Assembly: GCF_010015445.1 (NCBI RefSeq)
Contig: NC_053115.1
Location: forward strand, 8,852,524-8,916,523
Origin: Perca fluviatilis
Lineage: Eukaryota; Chordata; Actinopteri; Perciformes; Percidae
Reading direction: 5' to 3'
DNA length: 64,000 nucleotides
Shown: positions 41,930 to 54,097 of the stretch, piece after piece
Position numbering within the stretch: the first letter of the stretch is position 1
How the letters are laid out: the number at the start of each line of letters is the position of its first letter
Program-made: the position numbers and the translations under genes
Notes under the pieces: model-generated
What the model saw: the letters and a program-made list of their open reading frames with translations, nothing else
Told to the model about the DNA's origin: nothing
Databases searched by the model: none

Positions 41930-43542
41930 TGGAGCTGCAACTATTAATTGAATAGTTGTCAACTATTAAATTAATCACCAACTATTTTGACAAACGATTT
42001 ATCGGTAATTTTTGGAATAATTTTCTTTTTAATTCTCTGATTCCAGCTTCTTAAAAGTGAATATTTCTTGGTATTCTTCACTCCTCTATGACAGTAAACA
42101 GAGTATCTTTGAGTTGTGGACAAAACAAGACATCTGAGGACGTCACATTGGGCTTTGGAAATCCCTGAAAAACATTTTCTGTCATTTTATAGACCAAACA
42201 ACAAATCGATAAATGGAGAAAAGAATTGACAGATTAATTGTCATGGAAAATAATTGTTAGTAGCCAGTGTTGGGCAAGTTACTTCCAAAATGTAATACAT
42301 TATAGATTACTAGTTACTGTCATTTGATAGTAATTAGTTATATTATAATATTACTGTCTCTGAATTGTAATGCGTTACACTACTTTTGCATTACTTTTGA
42401 GTTACTTTCATCAAAATGACAGCCGAAGTTTGACTTGGCAGATAGCTTGTGAATTTCACCACCGGATCAATAAAGTCTCACCTTTATCCACTCATCCATT
42501 CATCATATTTTGTATAATTAATATGAATATGCAATGTAACTAAAGCTATAAAAATAGATAAGTAAAACGTACAATAGGCAAGTAGGAGAAAATGAAAATA
42601 CTTGATTAAAAATACCTTACGGTTGTATTGAAGTACGGCATTGTTGTAAATGTTCGTTTAAAGCACTTGAATAAGAAATTCGTGTTTAGTTTAAAACAGT
42701 CTAAAGCAAATGGTCAATTTTAGGGTGATTAAAACTCACTATTTACATTATTTACAGTACTTGATTTACAGCTGATATGTGAAAAGGTACACAACCTTGT
42801 TTGTTTAACAGTAATATAGTTTTACTGCGAACAGTCACAGGAAGTGCTTTTATTTTGAAGTAGTCTACACAGAAGTTGTCTGTTGTGTACTCTTGCTAGC
42901 TTACTGAACGTGAGACCCTAGATGCAAAACGTGTCCGTCAAGCTTAAGTTGCTCACTTTCATGTTTGTAAAACTGCAACATATTGAACAGTAAAAGACAA
43001 GCGTTTTGGGTCGTCATTCGAAGGCATTCCACTACAGGCATAGTTACTTTCCACCGCTGATAAAATGCAATGATATTACGTGTAGCAAGCCTAAACGTTA
43101 ATTCCGGACATGTTTCTATCTGTCAGCAGCTCGGACACACTGCTGTCCGCGCTGACGTACCGTCACCTGATGTTGTCCCTACCGTCTCTGGTTCTGGCTC
43201 TGACCACGGGAACAGTGACCGGACAGCTCGCTTCAACTCAGCGTAATAACTCCTGAAAATAATGTCCATGTCGCAAATGTATCTGTCTCTGCAGCCATCT
43301 CAAACCATCGAATACAGCAACAGGAAATAACACTTGCGGACTTTTTATTTTTTTTTTTTCTGTGAAGAAATGTTTCGCGGTGTTGGGGAATTCTTAAAAT
43401 ATCAAAACACCACTAAACGTTGCGTTAAAATGCGTTGTAACTCGCGTTACTGAGATTGTAACGAGTATAATATTACCGAAATTTACTGTAATTGCGTTAC
43501 TTTTGTAACGCGTTACTCCCAACACTGTTAGAAGCAGCTCTA
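41930..43542. mobile_element. hAT-type MITE split by a second hAT element
   Basis: Outer ends are TGGAGCTGCAACTATTAATT and, inverted, TAGAGCTGCTTCTAA. Flanks CACGCGAG (41922-41929) and CACGCTAG (43543-43550) agree at 7 of 8 bases. Left part 41930-42264 and right tail 43528-43542 belong to a repeat common in percomorphs (GAGCTGCAACTA type). The element at 42265 is inserted 15 bases from its right end. Confidence 0.8.
42265..43527. mobile_element. hAT-type element nested in another MITE
   Basis: The ends are CAGTGTTGGGCAAGTTACTT and, inverted, CAGTGTTGGGAGTAACGCGT. Flanks TTAGTAGC (42257-42264) and TTAGAAGC (43528-43535) are a 7-of-8 duplication derived from the host MITE. It has no recognisable transposase frame. 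Confidence 0.85.
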
Positions 43543-43550
43543 CACGCTAG

Positions 43551-44749
43551 TAACGCAATGCAAATATTCCTTCCGCCTGGGTCTGAAAACGTCACAAGGT
43601 AGGGCATGACACAGGGTTAGATGCAATGTGATACAATATTTATTTAGGAAGTGAAAAAAAGGATAAAATAAGGGAAAAAACAGAAAGTTGGATCTTGCAT
43701 CAGGGAGTCAGAGAGTGTGGGCAGAGTGACAAGCCACGTATATACTGTAGACCCTGCCCACATATTCACACAGGTGCCCTAAATAAAGTCCTTGAACACA
43801 AAGACAGAGCAGACACACAGGCATAACGGACAGACAGACATATACATTTAATGATGCATTTAACAATAGCTAGTGTTAAAAGTTGGCTCCTGCTTGTAAC
43901 AAACTGAGGAAAATATAGAATGTAATTGCTCCTGCCTGCATTTCTGTGTGCACATGCATAACATCTTTACAGTAGCACTACCACATACTGTACTATGGCC
44001 TCATATATTACCATAAAATGTGTTTAATACTTCCAACACCTCTATTTGTGGTAGCAATATATTGATTTGACATCTGTAAGGCAGAGGGGTTGAAGCTCAA
44101 AATCAAACATTGTATGCTTCAAAGCAATAGAAGTTACAGTAATATGAAGGAATGCATCATGTTATACAGGTGTTCCTGTTATTATGTCTACCCTCTGGAG
44201 GGGTAAACACAATAACAAACAATATTTTATATACCGTCCCCTCCCACGTACCTGCCCAAATATGGGAGAAATCTATTTGAATTCACTAGAGAAATGAAAT
44301 ACACACTATTTGCTTGCCTCCACTCAGCTTTTCATTCAGCATCACCTGGAGAAAGCAGGAGGTGGACCGTGTCATATTACTATGACAGCATAGCAATAGA
44401 CAGGGCATACTTTTCTTTTATAAACCTTAATCTCCATGCTTATGGATGTCCTAAGATTTTTTTACCTGTTGAGCCATGGGGCATACTCTTTGTGTCCATG
44501 AAAATGGAATTGTACCACCAATTGTCCGGTGGCACAGTGACTCATGCCCTGTCCTTATTTTTTTTTACTTTTTTGCTGCTTGGATCTGTCACAGTGTTTC
44601 TCAGCTTCCTAAAAATTCTCATTATGTCTGCAATGCAGTTTGGATTTGCCTAGTCTTCACCTCCATAAAAGAATGTTTTAGTCAACGCTTGTCCAATTAT
44701 TACATGTTGAGTCCAGTTATTCAGTGATAACAATAATGTAACATTATGT
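43551..44749. other. Intergenic stretch, nothing recognised
   Basis: No gene or clear repeat. A 119-codon frame at 44294-44653 has no recognisable domain. Confidence 0.5.
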
Positions 44750-45230
44750 GATTAACTTCCAGTCACTCCCCTGTCAGTGACTTTGTCAAGAGGCTATCTA
44801 TCCAAAGTCTTCTTTAATCTGATCGCTTCATGTGGAACGCAAGTGGATTTTCGTTCCTCTCTGAGTGCCCACTATTCATGTTTTATTAATGTCATATGCT
44901 GTCGAACTGGGCTCTCCTAACTGACTTACCAAGTCATCCCTTTCCTTGTCACAAATCAAATTAGCCCAGGCTGTGATTAATCATCAGGCGGAGCACCCAC
45001 TGAAAGGGGGCTGGCACCTTATTAATTTCCTTAATTACGTCTTGTATTAGGTTTCAGAATCGTCCTGTCTAATTATGCCGCCTTTGACTGCCAACTCTTT
45101 CAACCTGGCTACACAAATTATTTGTGCAACTAGGGGTATTTAATTGGATTTCATTTAATATAGGTGCATGATTAATGTAATAACGAGAGGGTCGGTTCAG
45201 GTGGAAGGTTTTCAGTTCAGTTCAGCCACA
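44750..45230. other. Candidate conserved non-coding element (strongest-looking)
   Basis: Repeat-free and mixed in composition. Dense homeodomain-type sites: TTTATTAATG, GTGATTAATCATCAGG, CTTATTAATTTCCTTAATTA, CTAATTATGCC, ATTTAATTGGATT, TGATTAATGTAATAAC. No splice sites or sustained frame. This pattern is typical of developmental enhancers in vertebrate gene deserts; conservation itself is untested. Confidence 0.4.
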
Positions 45231-46231
45231 CAACAGACAGTCAGGGATAGGCTTGAAAATGACATGCTGTGTTACACACCATGGTTAAAATAGGCATTAT
45301 ATCATCTTGTGAAGTTTGAGTCAGTATTACATGGAATTATGGATTACTTTAACCTTGACTTTAGCTACATTGAAGTGAATGATTTGTCGTAATAACAGCT
45401 GAAATATTCTAAGGTCTAGTTGAGCTAGATTTTAATGCTACAATTTCTTGCTGGATATTGAAAAAAGGCAAAAATGAACTGCTTTAGACTTTATTATGTG
45501 TCAGTGTCTCTACACAGTTACACAATAGGTTCTGAAAAGTATCACAGCATTCTTAAAGGGTGTAATTTCATTGTCTCTCATTTGTACCAGGGTTAATGTT
45601 GTATTGCTTTTTAGCATGCAGTAAAACAAATATCTGACTGCTGCAACACAGACCTGTGCTTCCGGGTAGAAAAAAATTATGAATCAGCCAAATGATCAAC
45701 ACATTTCATATGAGCTTGTGGATAGGCTCGCAGAGCTTTGCTGCCACTGTCATTATTTGTGTTTAGAAGGCAATTCTGGAGGTGCTGAAATGAAAAAGAG
45801 AGATTATGTGGCTGAGTGCACACACCCTGCCTATGAATCATAGGAGAAGGACTGTGGTGTTTAATCGATGACACACTCCAGGCATTCATTTACTAAGTTG
45901 TTCATTTGGGGTGCAAGTTTAAATAGTTTCGCTCTGAGCAGTTCAGGAAAATGCACTGCCAGTGTTATATGAAATGAGAGCAGTGGCAGGGGACATCCCC
46001 GTACCGGCCTGCAGCATACTGTATCTGGGGATCACAGTTTCACTCCAGTTGAACCTTTCACATTAAAGCTTTGTTATACTAAAAATTAAACACAAGACTG
46101 AACATAAAAAGCAAGCACTTACGTCATTCTTCTTTGATTCAGCACTAAATGAATATTGATATTGGCTGTAGAAAAATGAGACCATTAAATTAAATATTTG
46201 ACAGGAAAACATTTGTCTTATCACACACATT

Positions 46232-46938
46232 TAGGGCTGTAATATTCTGGGATTTTTCAAGTTGGAAACCTTCCATGGGAATTTATGGGAAATAACGGGA
46301 TTGAAATGAAAATATAGGGGTTATCTGCTATCTGCTGTATTTACTATGTCTTATGCAGATAGAAACTAAGCTTTTATGATATCATAAGCAGACATAATAA
46401 TAATAAACTAATTTGCCATAAAAATAAATCCATTAATATGTCAAATTCATACATACAATGTGAAACGAGCTATGTGGTGAGTTAGCTAGATTGCACTTTA
46501 ACTAATGGGGAAAGTACGCTGTGTGCAAACTTAGAGTTTAAAGTGAACAACTTATTTATAAAACGTGTATATATATATATATATATTTTGTTTTATTTTT
46601 TATTTATTTATTTTTTACGTTTTTCAATTCAAATCAAGCTACATCACACATGGTAACAGCTAGCTAGCAAAAACTACCAGAAAGTGTACTTCTGGTATTT
46701 TTAATTGTTTGTGCTCTTTAATGTTTCCAGTAAATGCAATGGGTCTGTGTTACCTTATTTGAGAGAAATCTATGCATTTTCCTGTTATTTCTGACAATTT
46801 CATAAACAGAAATGTATATTATGCTTGAGTAAATAAAACCCCAATTAACAAAATTGGTTAAAATTGTTATATAATATTAATTTTAAGGGTTATATTAATG
46901 TTAATATTTAAATAAACCGGGAGAGTCCGGTACAGCCT
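46232..46938. mobile_element. Probable non-autonomous hAT-like element
   Basis: The left end TAGGGCTGTAATATTCTGGG and right end GGTACAGCCT are inverted at TAGGGCTGTA / AGGCTGTACC. The segment with CTTCCATGGGAATTTATGGG is a recognisable fish repeat motif. No clear target duplication is seen. Confidence 0.5.
46568..46587. repeat. Short AT tract
   Basis: AT dinucleotide run inside the element at 46232. Confidence 0.9.
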
Positions 46939-49048
46939 GACTCTGAAGATAAAACTGAGATTACTTCATATACAGTATTCAAGTGTATGTTCTGCTTGTT
47001 CAATAGGCTTTTTGGTAAATTGCTCTTAAACACACATAGAGAGGATTTGAATTGCTATTTTTGTTCTCAATTCTTGTCATCTTGGTGCTGGTGGGTTTCC
47101 TTTGGGGCTGGCTAAAACCTCTTTGGGGGGGGCGCCAAAAATTCCTCTATGCAGGAAAAACCCTGTACATACACTGTACATTAACCACAGCGGTTTCCAG
47201 GCATAACGCAAGACTGGTCAAGTGTATCAGTGGAGGGACAGTTAACCAGTGTTAAAAATAACTCTCCTTTTATATTTCAGTGCTTTTGTTGAGTTTGTCA
47301 GTTTGCATTATGACAGCTTCAAGTCACTTACAAGTATTATCTATACACAGGCACGTTTGTCTTCTATCAGCTGTCTGCTACGGAAGGTAGAATAGTTAAT
47401 AAAAAAAGTTATGACAGAAAAATACTAATGCTTAATAAGTCACCTAGTTGCCATTGCCGCCAATTTTCTTTCCAATTGTATGTGTGAGTGTAACTAGTTG
47501 TGACTGTGAAAGTATTACAAGTATACTTGGAATATGAAACTATATAGGATAATAATGAGATGCCCAGTGGACTGCATCTACCCAGAGGGCTGTCAACTAT
47601 TTCTCCCTAATAGATCCACAAGGGACAAAGGGCCCATCTTTGTTTAGCATTGTAGATGTTTTGATTGATTGATGTGCTTAGAACTATATTTGTTTCGACA
47701 TTATTGCCATTTTAAATTGGTGTTAGCCAAATTTTCTACTTTCATCATGTAGCATTTCAGCACTATGACCATACAGCAAAATATAGTGCAATCATCAAAA
47801 CTGTTGGCAGATTACCATGCTTATGAGATGCGAGCCTATTACATTTTTGTTTATGTAGAATTCATGAATTCTAATTTGTTCATTGTATACCTGTAAACAT
47901 GTAGTAAGAAGAAATATATATATATATAATATATAATATATATAATATATATATGGATCTGCTGCAATATAATTTAATGACATGGGTAATTTGAAGTCCT
48001 CAGGACAACATTTTGATGTATAGCAGCTGGTTTTAACAAAGCCATGTGCTACAACAGGACTTTTTGTATGGTGTGTCTGTCTAGTTGCACTCATCAATGT
48101 GGCCTGACGAATAAAATGCATTGTGCGGCTGGCTCAGGCAGTAGTATCTCACTTCCAATGTGGATCAATGACCATCGCCTTGAGACACAGACACCATTCT
48201 ATTTGGGATGATAGCTTGGGGAAAAACAAGGTGGGGAAGGTAATACAAAATAGAAATACCCTGGACAGACATACCCAGGCACTGTCATGGGAATAACATC
48301 TAAATTGATTTCTGCACCATGCTCATGTTAACATTCCATTATAGCAGCAAGGTTTGCTATAGTGGCTACTTAGATGGAGGAAGGTGTTTTGCCCTTTTGC
48401 GTGCTTGTGTGTCTGTATGCTTGTTGCTAGGTTATGGTGATTCGCTTAACAGCGTAGGCTGCTGTGAATTATTTGCATTTAGGGCCTGGATAGGACATTA
48501 TGGTAATTCACACTAAACTCTGGTTTGATAGCCTCGACTAGACTTGCAAAACAACTACAGGTCATACACAGTTTGTCTCTATAGCTTATGCAAGGAAACG
48601 TCTGCTTGTGTTCTTGGCACTGTATGAAGTGCAAGCATGGCACTTAGATTTCACCTGCCTAAGTGAAATGATAGTGTTGAATCTAAATGAGGCATGCTTG
48701 GCCCTCCAGGGTAGCAGCTCTGTCTCCTCCTGGTCCAAAGACTGTGTCCTTCACAATCCCTGCTTGCCCTTGTGCCTCTCATTTGCATACCAGGGAACGA
48801 AGCAGCTCATTGGCTGAGGGTGGAATTGGGAAAACAGTTACCGTCCTGCACCCATTAGACAATCACCTTTACCATTAACCCAGACTAAAGACTCTGCAGA
48901 GAGGGCTTTAGTTTTTTCTCTCTACTGCATCAGTTTAATATGGCATCAGTTTGGTTATTTCTTTCTTTTTTAAATAGGTGAAAAAGTCTCGACAACTCAA
49001 ACTGGCAATCATGTGGGAGTCATCAGTTACATTAAATAAAAGATGAAC
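46939..49048. other. Intergenic stretch, nothing recognised
   Basis: AT-rich with an AT-repeat tract at 47914-47954. Open frames are short and unconvincing. Confidence 0.5.
47914..47954. repeat. Imperfect AT tract
   Basis: TATA/ATAATA repeats, intergenic. Confidence 0.9.
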
Positions 49049-49056
49049 CTATCGCT

Positions 49057-49635
49057 TAGGGGTGTAAGAAAAAATCGAATCACTTGAGTATCGCAATATT
49101 TTATTTTGCAATACTGTGTCGATTTAAAAAAAGGCAATATTGATTTTTTTTTTTTTTGATAAAACAAAATTATTATAATTTCTTATTTTTTACGTTCAAA
49201 AATATTCATGTAAGACATTGGTTCACGTTTATGTTGTGTTTAAACCCCCTACCGCTAGATGGCTATGCTGAGGCACACCACTAGTGTCCTTGCTTAACAG
49301 TGCCTAGCAGTGCCTGACTTTTTGCTAGAAGCTAAAAAGTAGCTATGGCTGAACTTTGGCCTACTTTAGCATATAAAAATTAGCTCACTAAGAACATGTA
49401 AATCACAATCCCAAACTGGCAGTTTGATTTTCTGTGTACTGAATTGTTTAACTAAAGTAAACTTCTTTGACTTTTATGAACATCATGTTTTTTTTTAAAT
49501 ATTAGTTTTTTTTAAATTATACTTTAATAAAATCCCAATATATCGCCTTACGCACAGTATCGAAATATATTGAATCGTGACCCATGTATCGTGATACATA
49601 TCGTATCGCCAGATTCTTGCCAATACACAGCCCTA
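49057..49635. mobile_element. hAT-type non-autonomous element
   Basis: It starts TAGGGGTGTAAGAAAA and ends ACACAGCCCTA. A perfect 8-bp duplication CTATCGCT flanks it (49049-49056 and 49636-49643). The interior repeats the TATCG/CGATA words characteristic of this fish repeat. No coding capacity. Confidence 0.88.
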
Positions 49636-50082
49636 CTATCGCTAACTAACTGCAACAAAACCTGTCCTAACATAAAGATTATGATACGACATGAGGGTGT
49701 ATTGGTTAAAAATGTACTCACATTTCAGAATAAAATCTATCAATTAAGAAGCACAGGTAACTTAACAGAGCAAAAGAGGGATATTGGACACAGTGAAATG
49801 GCAAAACTTTTCAGTCAGTGTGTAGGCAAGACAAATGCTCTAGTTTTCCTTTTCATCGTCCAAAGTTTAGATAAGTTCACTGCATCGTACTGAGTGTGTG
49901 GGCAGGTTTGGACTGACGGCACAGTGCTTTGTCTCTGGTTGGCAGTCTGAAGGCCAGGCTTCCCATTCATGTACAAACTTGGAGTGACAGCATGACATTT
50001 CATTTGACCTCCACTAACAAAATGCCAGTACAATCTGTTCTTGGTTATTATCATACCTGTGCACATAACAAATGTTATATAT

Positions 50083-50387
<305 letters not shown>

Positions 50388-50389
50388 TT

Positions 50390-50583
50390 ATTTTAAAGAT
50401 TATTTTTTCGCCATTTTTAGGCCTTTATTGACAGGACAGCTGAAGACATGAAAGGGGAGAGAGAGGGGAAAATGACATGCAGCAAAGGGCCGCAGGTCCG
50501 AGTAAAACCCGGACCTACTGCGTCGAGGAGTAAGCCTCTATATCTGGTCGCCCGCTCTACCAACTGAGCTATCCAGGCGCCCC
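50390..50583 (-). mobile_element. tRNA-derived SINE
   Basis: On the minus strand the head has a polymerase III box A-like TAGCTCAGTTGGTAGAGCGG. A degenerate box B-like GGTCCGGGTTTTACTCGG follows. The body (GCAGCAAAGGGC region) is a form shared with 56482-56671. The tail is AATAAAGGCC...ATCTTTAAA. It is not a functional tRNA gene because the cloverleaf does not close. Confidence 0.85.
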
Positions 50584-51129
50584 ACAAGTTGATATTTTAA
50601 ACATAATTTAAAAGAACACTCTCAACCTGCTGTGTCTCTACACCCATATTAATATATACATCTTTACACCCAGTGACCAGAAAAAACAACTACAACAACT
50701 TGATGATTAAACACTATGATGTAACGCCATGCATGCTAGGTAACAAATATTTTTTTTATTGTATTTGATTACATTGCTTTGGGATTTCTGGTCAGTCAGC
50801 ATAGTTGAAGAAAAAAAAACATATGGACTTCTTGGTTGTCGCATATGAAAGCTCTCTTTATGCTCTTTAAGCCTGCAAGGTGTGCTGTGTGTCCTCATAA
50901 AGTTGTGTGATGGTCCCATCCTGACAACAGCGGACTGCTCACACCATCTGTGATGACCAGAGAGGCTTCTACATCCCGTGTGCAACACATCTTCATAACT
51001 AAACGACATTATAGATTGATTTCCAAAGACGCTCAAAATGTCACATATGACCTTTCTATTTAATGCCGCACGGTGGCGGTTTAATGATGTGACCATTCTA
51101 TTTAACGTAACTGGCGCAGTATTAAATGT

Positions 51130-51500
51130 TTAGTAAGATTTGTTAAAACAGAACTAGTTCAATTCCCTCCTTACAGGGAATTTCACGCTCTACTTTGTCG
51201 CCTCACTTGGAGGACAAAAAAGGGACCAGATGTATAACACCTTGATTATTTTAGCTAAACAGTTTATCCACAAATGTAGATTTTTGAAGGTGAGACCTTT
51301 ATTTTGTGTGTTCATGAATGAGTTACGTATTTATAAGAAATCTTTGAAATGTATAAAAACTAAGCAAACAGGGAATGTGTTACAGATCATACCAAGTATT
51401 GGTTGTGGACTAGACCTCTATTTATTTATTTATTTATTTTTCTGTCTTTTTTTATTTATTTATAATTCAGTTGATTGAAAGCAAGTGTTTTTATACATTT
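51130..51500 (+). mobile_element. L1-like LINE 3' fragment
   Basis: An open frame encodes NTLIILAKQFIHKCRF, then RPLFCVFMNELRIYKKSLK, and ends before a TTTA-rich tail near 51420-51470. This resembles the extreme C-terminus of fish L1-type ORF2 (LAK.FIHKC pattern). The rest of the element is absent, as in a 5'-truncated insertion. Boundaries are approximate. Confidence 0.65.
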
Positions 51501-52199
51501 CTGTAATATGTGATTGGTATATATTGAGGGTGAAATATACACAGCATCCTTGTACACTCTCCTAATGTTCAGAACAATGTATTGTTAGCTCCTTTCTCTA
51601 CCTGATCCCTCTCTATTTTTAATCCAACTCTGTTATTCAATCACAAGTGGCAAGCAATTGAGAGCCTGCGTGTAGACATTGGTCCATGTGTGTGGAGGCA
51701 CTGCTATGAAAAATAGGTAGTGTAGGGTTTGAAATTTTCACAGGAAAGCTGGTCTGTGATGACATTGGTGTCCTAGTTGAAACATGAGGGGAAATAAGGT
51801 GAGGAAAACGGTAAAGCAGCAGAAAAATACATTGTCATTGTGGCAGCTTCTGACAATCATAGACTGCCAAGTCATTTTGCTGACAAGTGAATTGGTGGTT
51901 GGCAGTCATGGCGCAGTGTCATGGGACTATGACAGGGATGTATTGTAAAGCCATCAGTGTGTGTGTTCATTTGTTACAAAACAATGGCGTTGCAGCAGGG
52001 CACTGGTGTGTTTCACTGCATATTGTTTGCTGTTTACAGACTTTAAAGAAGGTGTAGCCTGCTTTGTATCATCATAATTGTCTTGTCTTGCCAGTTAGCT
52101 TTTTAGCTGTAACTGTGTATAATGACATGCAATTTTTCTATTTCTTATGTCCAATGATTAACATGATTAATCAAGAATCTACTCTAAAATAAGATATTG

Positions 52200-52420
52200 T
52201 TACTTTTTGAGGCAAATGGGCCTCTGGTAATGATGCCAGTCCCTGAACAGCTATCATTGAGACCAAGTTTGGGTGTCATGATGATTTTGAGATGCTCTTA
52301 GCTGTCCAGCTCCATGGATGTTAATTGTAGAGGCGACATTTACAGTGACTCATGCCCATAATGACTATAATTATAGACCGCAAAGCTCCCACAGGTAAGG
52401 AACGTGCCCTTTTCTACAAA
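52200..52420. other. Candidate conserved non-coding element
   Basis: Repeat-free block of even composition with CAGCTCCATGGATGTTAATT and CATAATGACTATAATTATAG. Constraint is only a guess from composition. Confidence 0.2.
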
Positions 52421-53113
52421 TTATAGGCTATACAAATGATTTAAAGAATATGAAAGGTCATAAAGTGCAAAGACAGGAAGTAGTGTCAAAGAGGAGTGGA
52501 GGCTCCTGCTAAATGCTCTTAAAAGCAACCAAGCATTTAGCTTGCATGCAGGACAGAAGTTTGCATTTTACTTGAGATACCCTTGGAAGTTACTAATGCA
52601 AGTTTTTATAAACAATGCAGTCTGACATCTTCGGTACACGTCTTGGCTGTATGAAAAAGGTTGTCCTTGCTGTCAGGTGTTGATTAGCCATCCAGCGTGA
52701 TGTGGACAGGGCTGTCTCTGTGTCTCTGTGGGAGGGCGGCAGGACTTGATGGATGTCTCACTTTTTGAGATTGCACAGCCCCGTGGAGAAGGAGGAGGAC
52801 CCAGCCCCTGTTATCATGCTCTGCTCCTTTCTGCTCTGCCTAAAATGGAGCAGGATCTCCCTCCTCAGCACGACTCCATCGCCTCTGGATAAAGCTAAGG
52901 AGTGCATAAAATAGACAAAGAAAAAGCACCTTTTACATTTCTGATCCCAAAGCCCCTTTTTAAGCAAAAATCCACTTAGAACTTGCATAATAGGGAGGGA
53001 GAAATCCCTTGATTTTCTACACAAGCACTGAATTTAAGGATAATCTTCACAGTATGTTGCCTGTCTCTGTGTACCCTTTCTCAAAATACACAAGCATAGT
53101 GAAACAGACAAAT

Positions 53114-53225
<112 letters not shown>

Positions 53226-53269
53226 ACAGAGTGAATCCTATTAGATATAAGAAAACAAAGATGGGAACG

Positions 53270-53630
53270 GCTCATTGAGGAGGAAAAAACATGCTCTTGC
53301 TCTCTCTCCCTTTGCATATTCCTTCATGATTCTGGCAAGACCGCTGGGAGATTGATGCGTCTGTCTTCTTCATACCTTCTGTGACTGCTCAGCAAGGCGC
53401 CGGGCTCCATGAAACTAGCCAAACTCCTAAATGATGAATGTACACTAGTGCGTCCACTGGGAGAAGAAACAAATCTCATATCAGCCGAGAGAGGAGGTTG
53501 ATATTGAAAATCATCTGGAATTTTGCCTGCCACGATATTGAAAATCTTTATTCTAATTGCATGAATGAATTGAATGTGCTGTTGTGATAAATCCTCTGTG
53601 CCACAAAGGGAATTGTATAAATGAAGCATC
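53270..53630. other. Candidate conserved non-coding element between two microsatellites
   Basis: A block bracketed by a CA run and a TG run, with CTAATTGCATGAATGAATTG and GATATTGAAAATCATC words. A 102-codon minus-strand frame overlaps it but shows no domain. Confidence 0.3.
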
Positions 53631-53631
53631 A

Positions 53632-53633
<2 letters not shown>

Positions 53634-53667
<34 letters not shown>

Positions 53668-53680
53668 TGGGTGTGTGGGT

Positions 53681-53712
<32 letters not shown>
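53634..53712. repeat. TG/GGTG tract
   Basis: TG run with GGGTG interruptions in the middle. Confidence 0.95.
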
Positions 53713-53713
<1 letters not shown>

Positions 53714-54050
53714 TCCCCGTAAGTCATTTTCACACTTGCCTTGTGCTGCTGTTGATTGCTTGTTTACTCAAGCAAAAACTCTGTTCACAATGTTAACACA
53801 TCTTATAAATGAAACTCTGACAGGATCTTTCACCCACATATTACATATCAAATTGTCATAAGACGAATATTTTTCAAAATATCAGTTCCATGTGAAGTGA
53901 ATGGGAGACAGCAAATCAGTATAGAAAACCATTTTTATTTCCCATAAGGCTGTCCTTTTATTTACTTATATCTTCTGGGGGATAACTGTATGTTTCTCCA
54001 TTGTGACTAATACTTTCTCACTGTCATTTTGAATAAATCATCTCTCTCTG

Positions 54051-54054
<4 letters not shown>

Positions 54055-54094
<40 letters not shown>
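54055..54094. repeat. GA microsatellite
   Basis: Uninterrupted GA run of 40 bases. Confidence 0.97.

Positions 54095-54097
<3 letters not shown>

Noticed and set aside
50500..50583. tRNA gene
   Set aside because: Box A and a degenerate box B are present, but the body and tail match another copy at 56482, so this is a tRNA-derived SINE.
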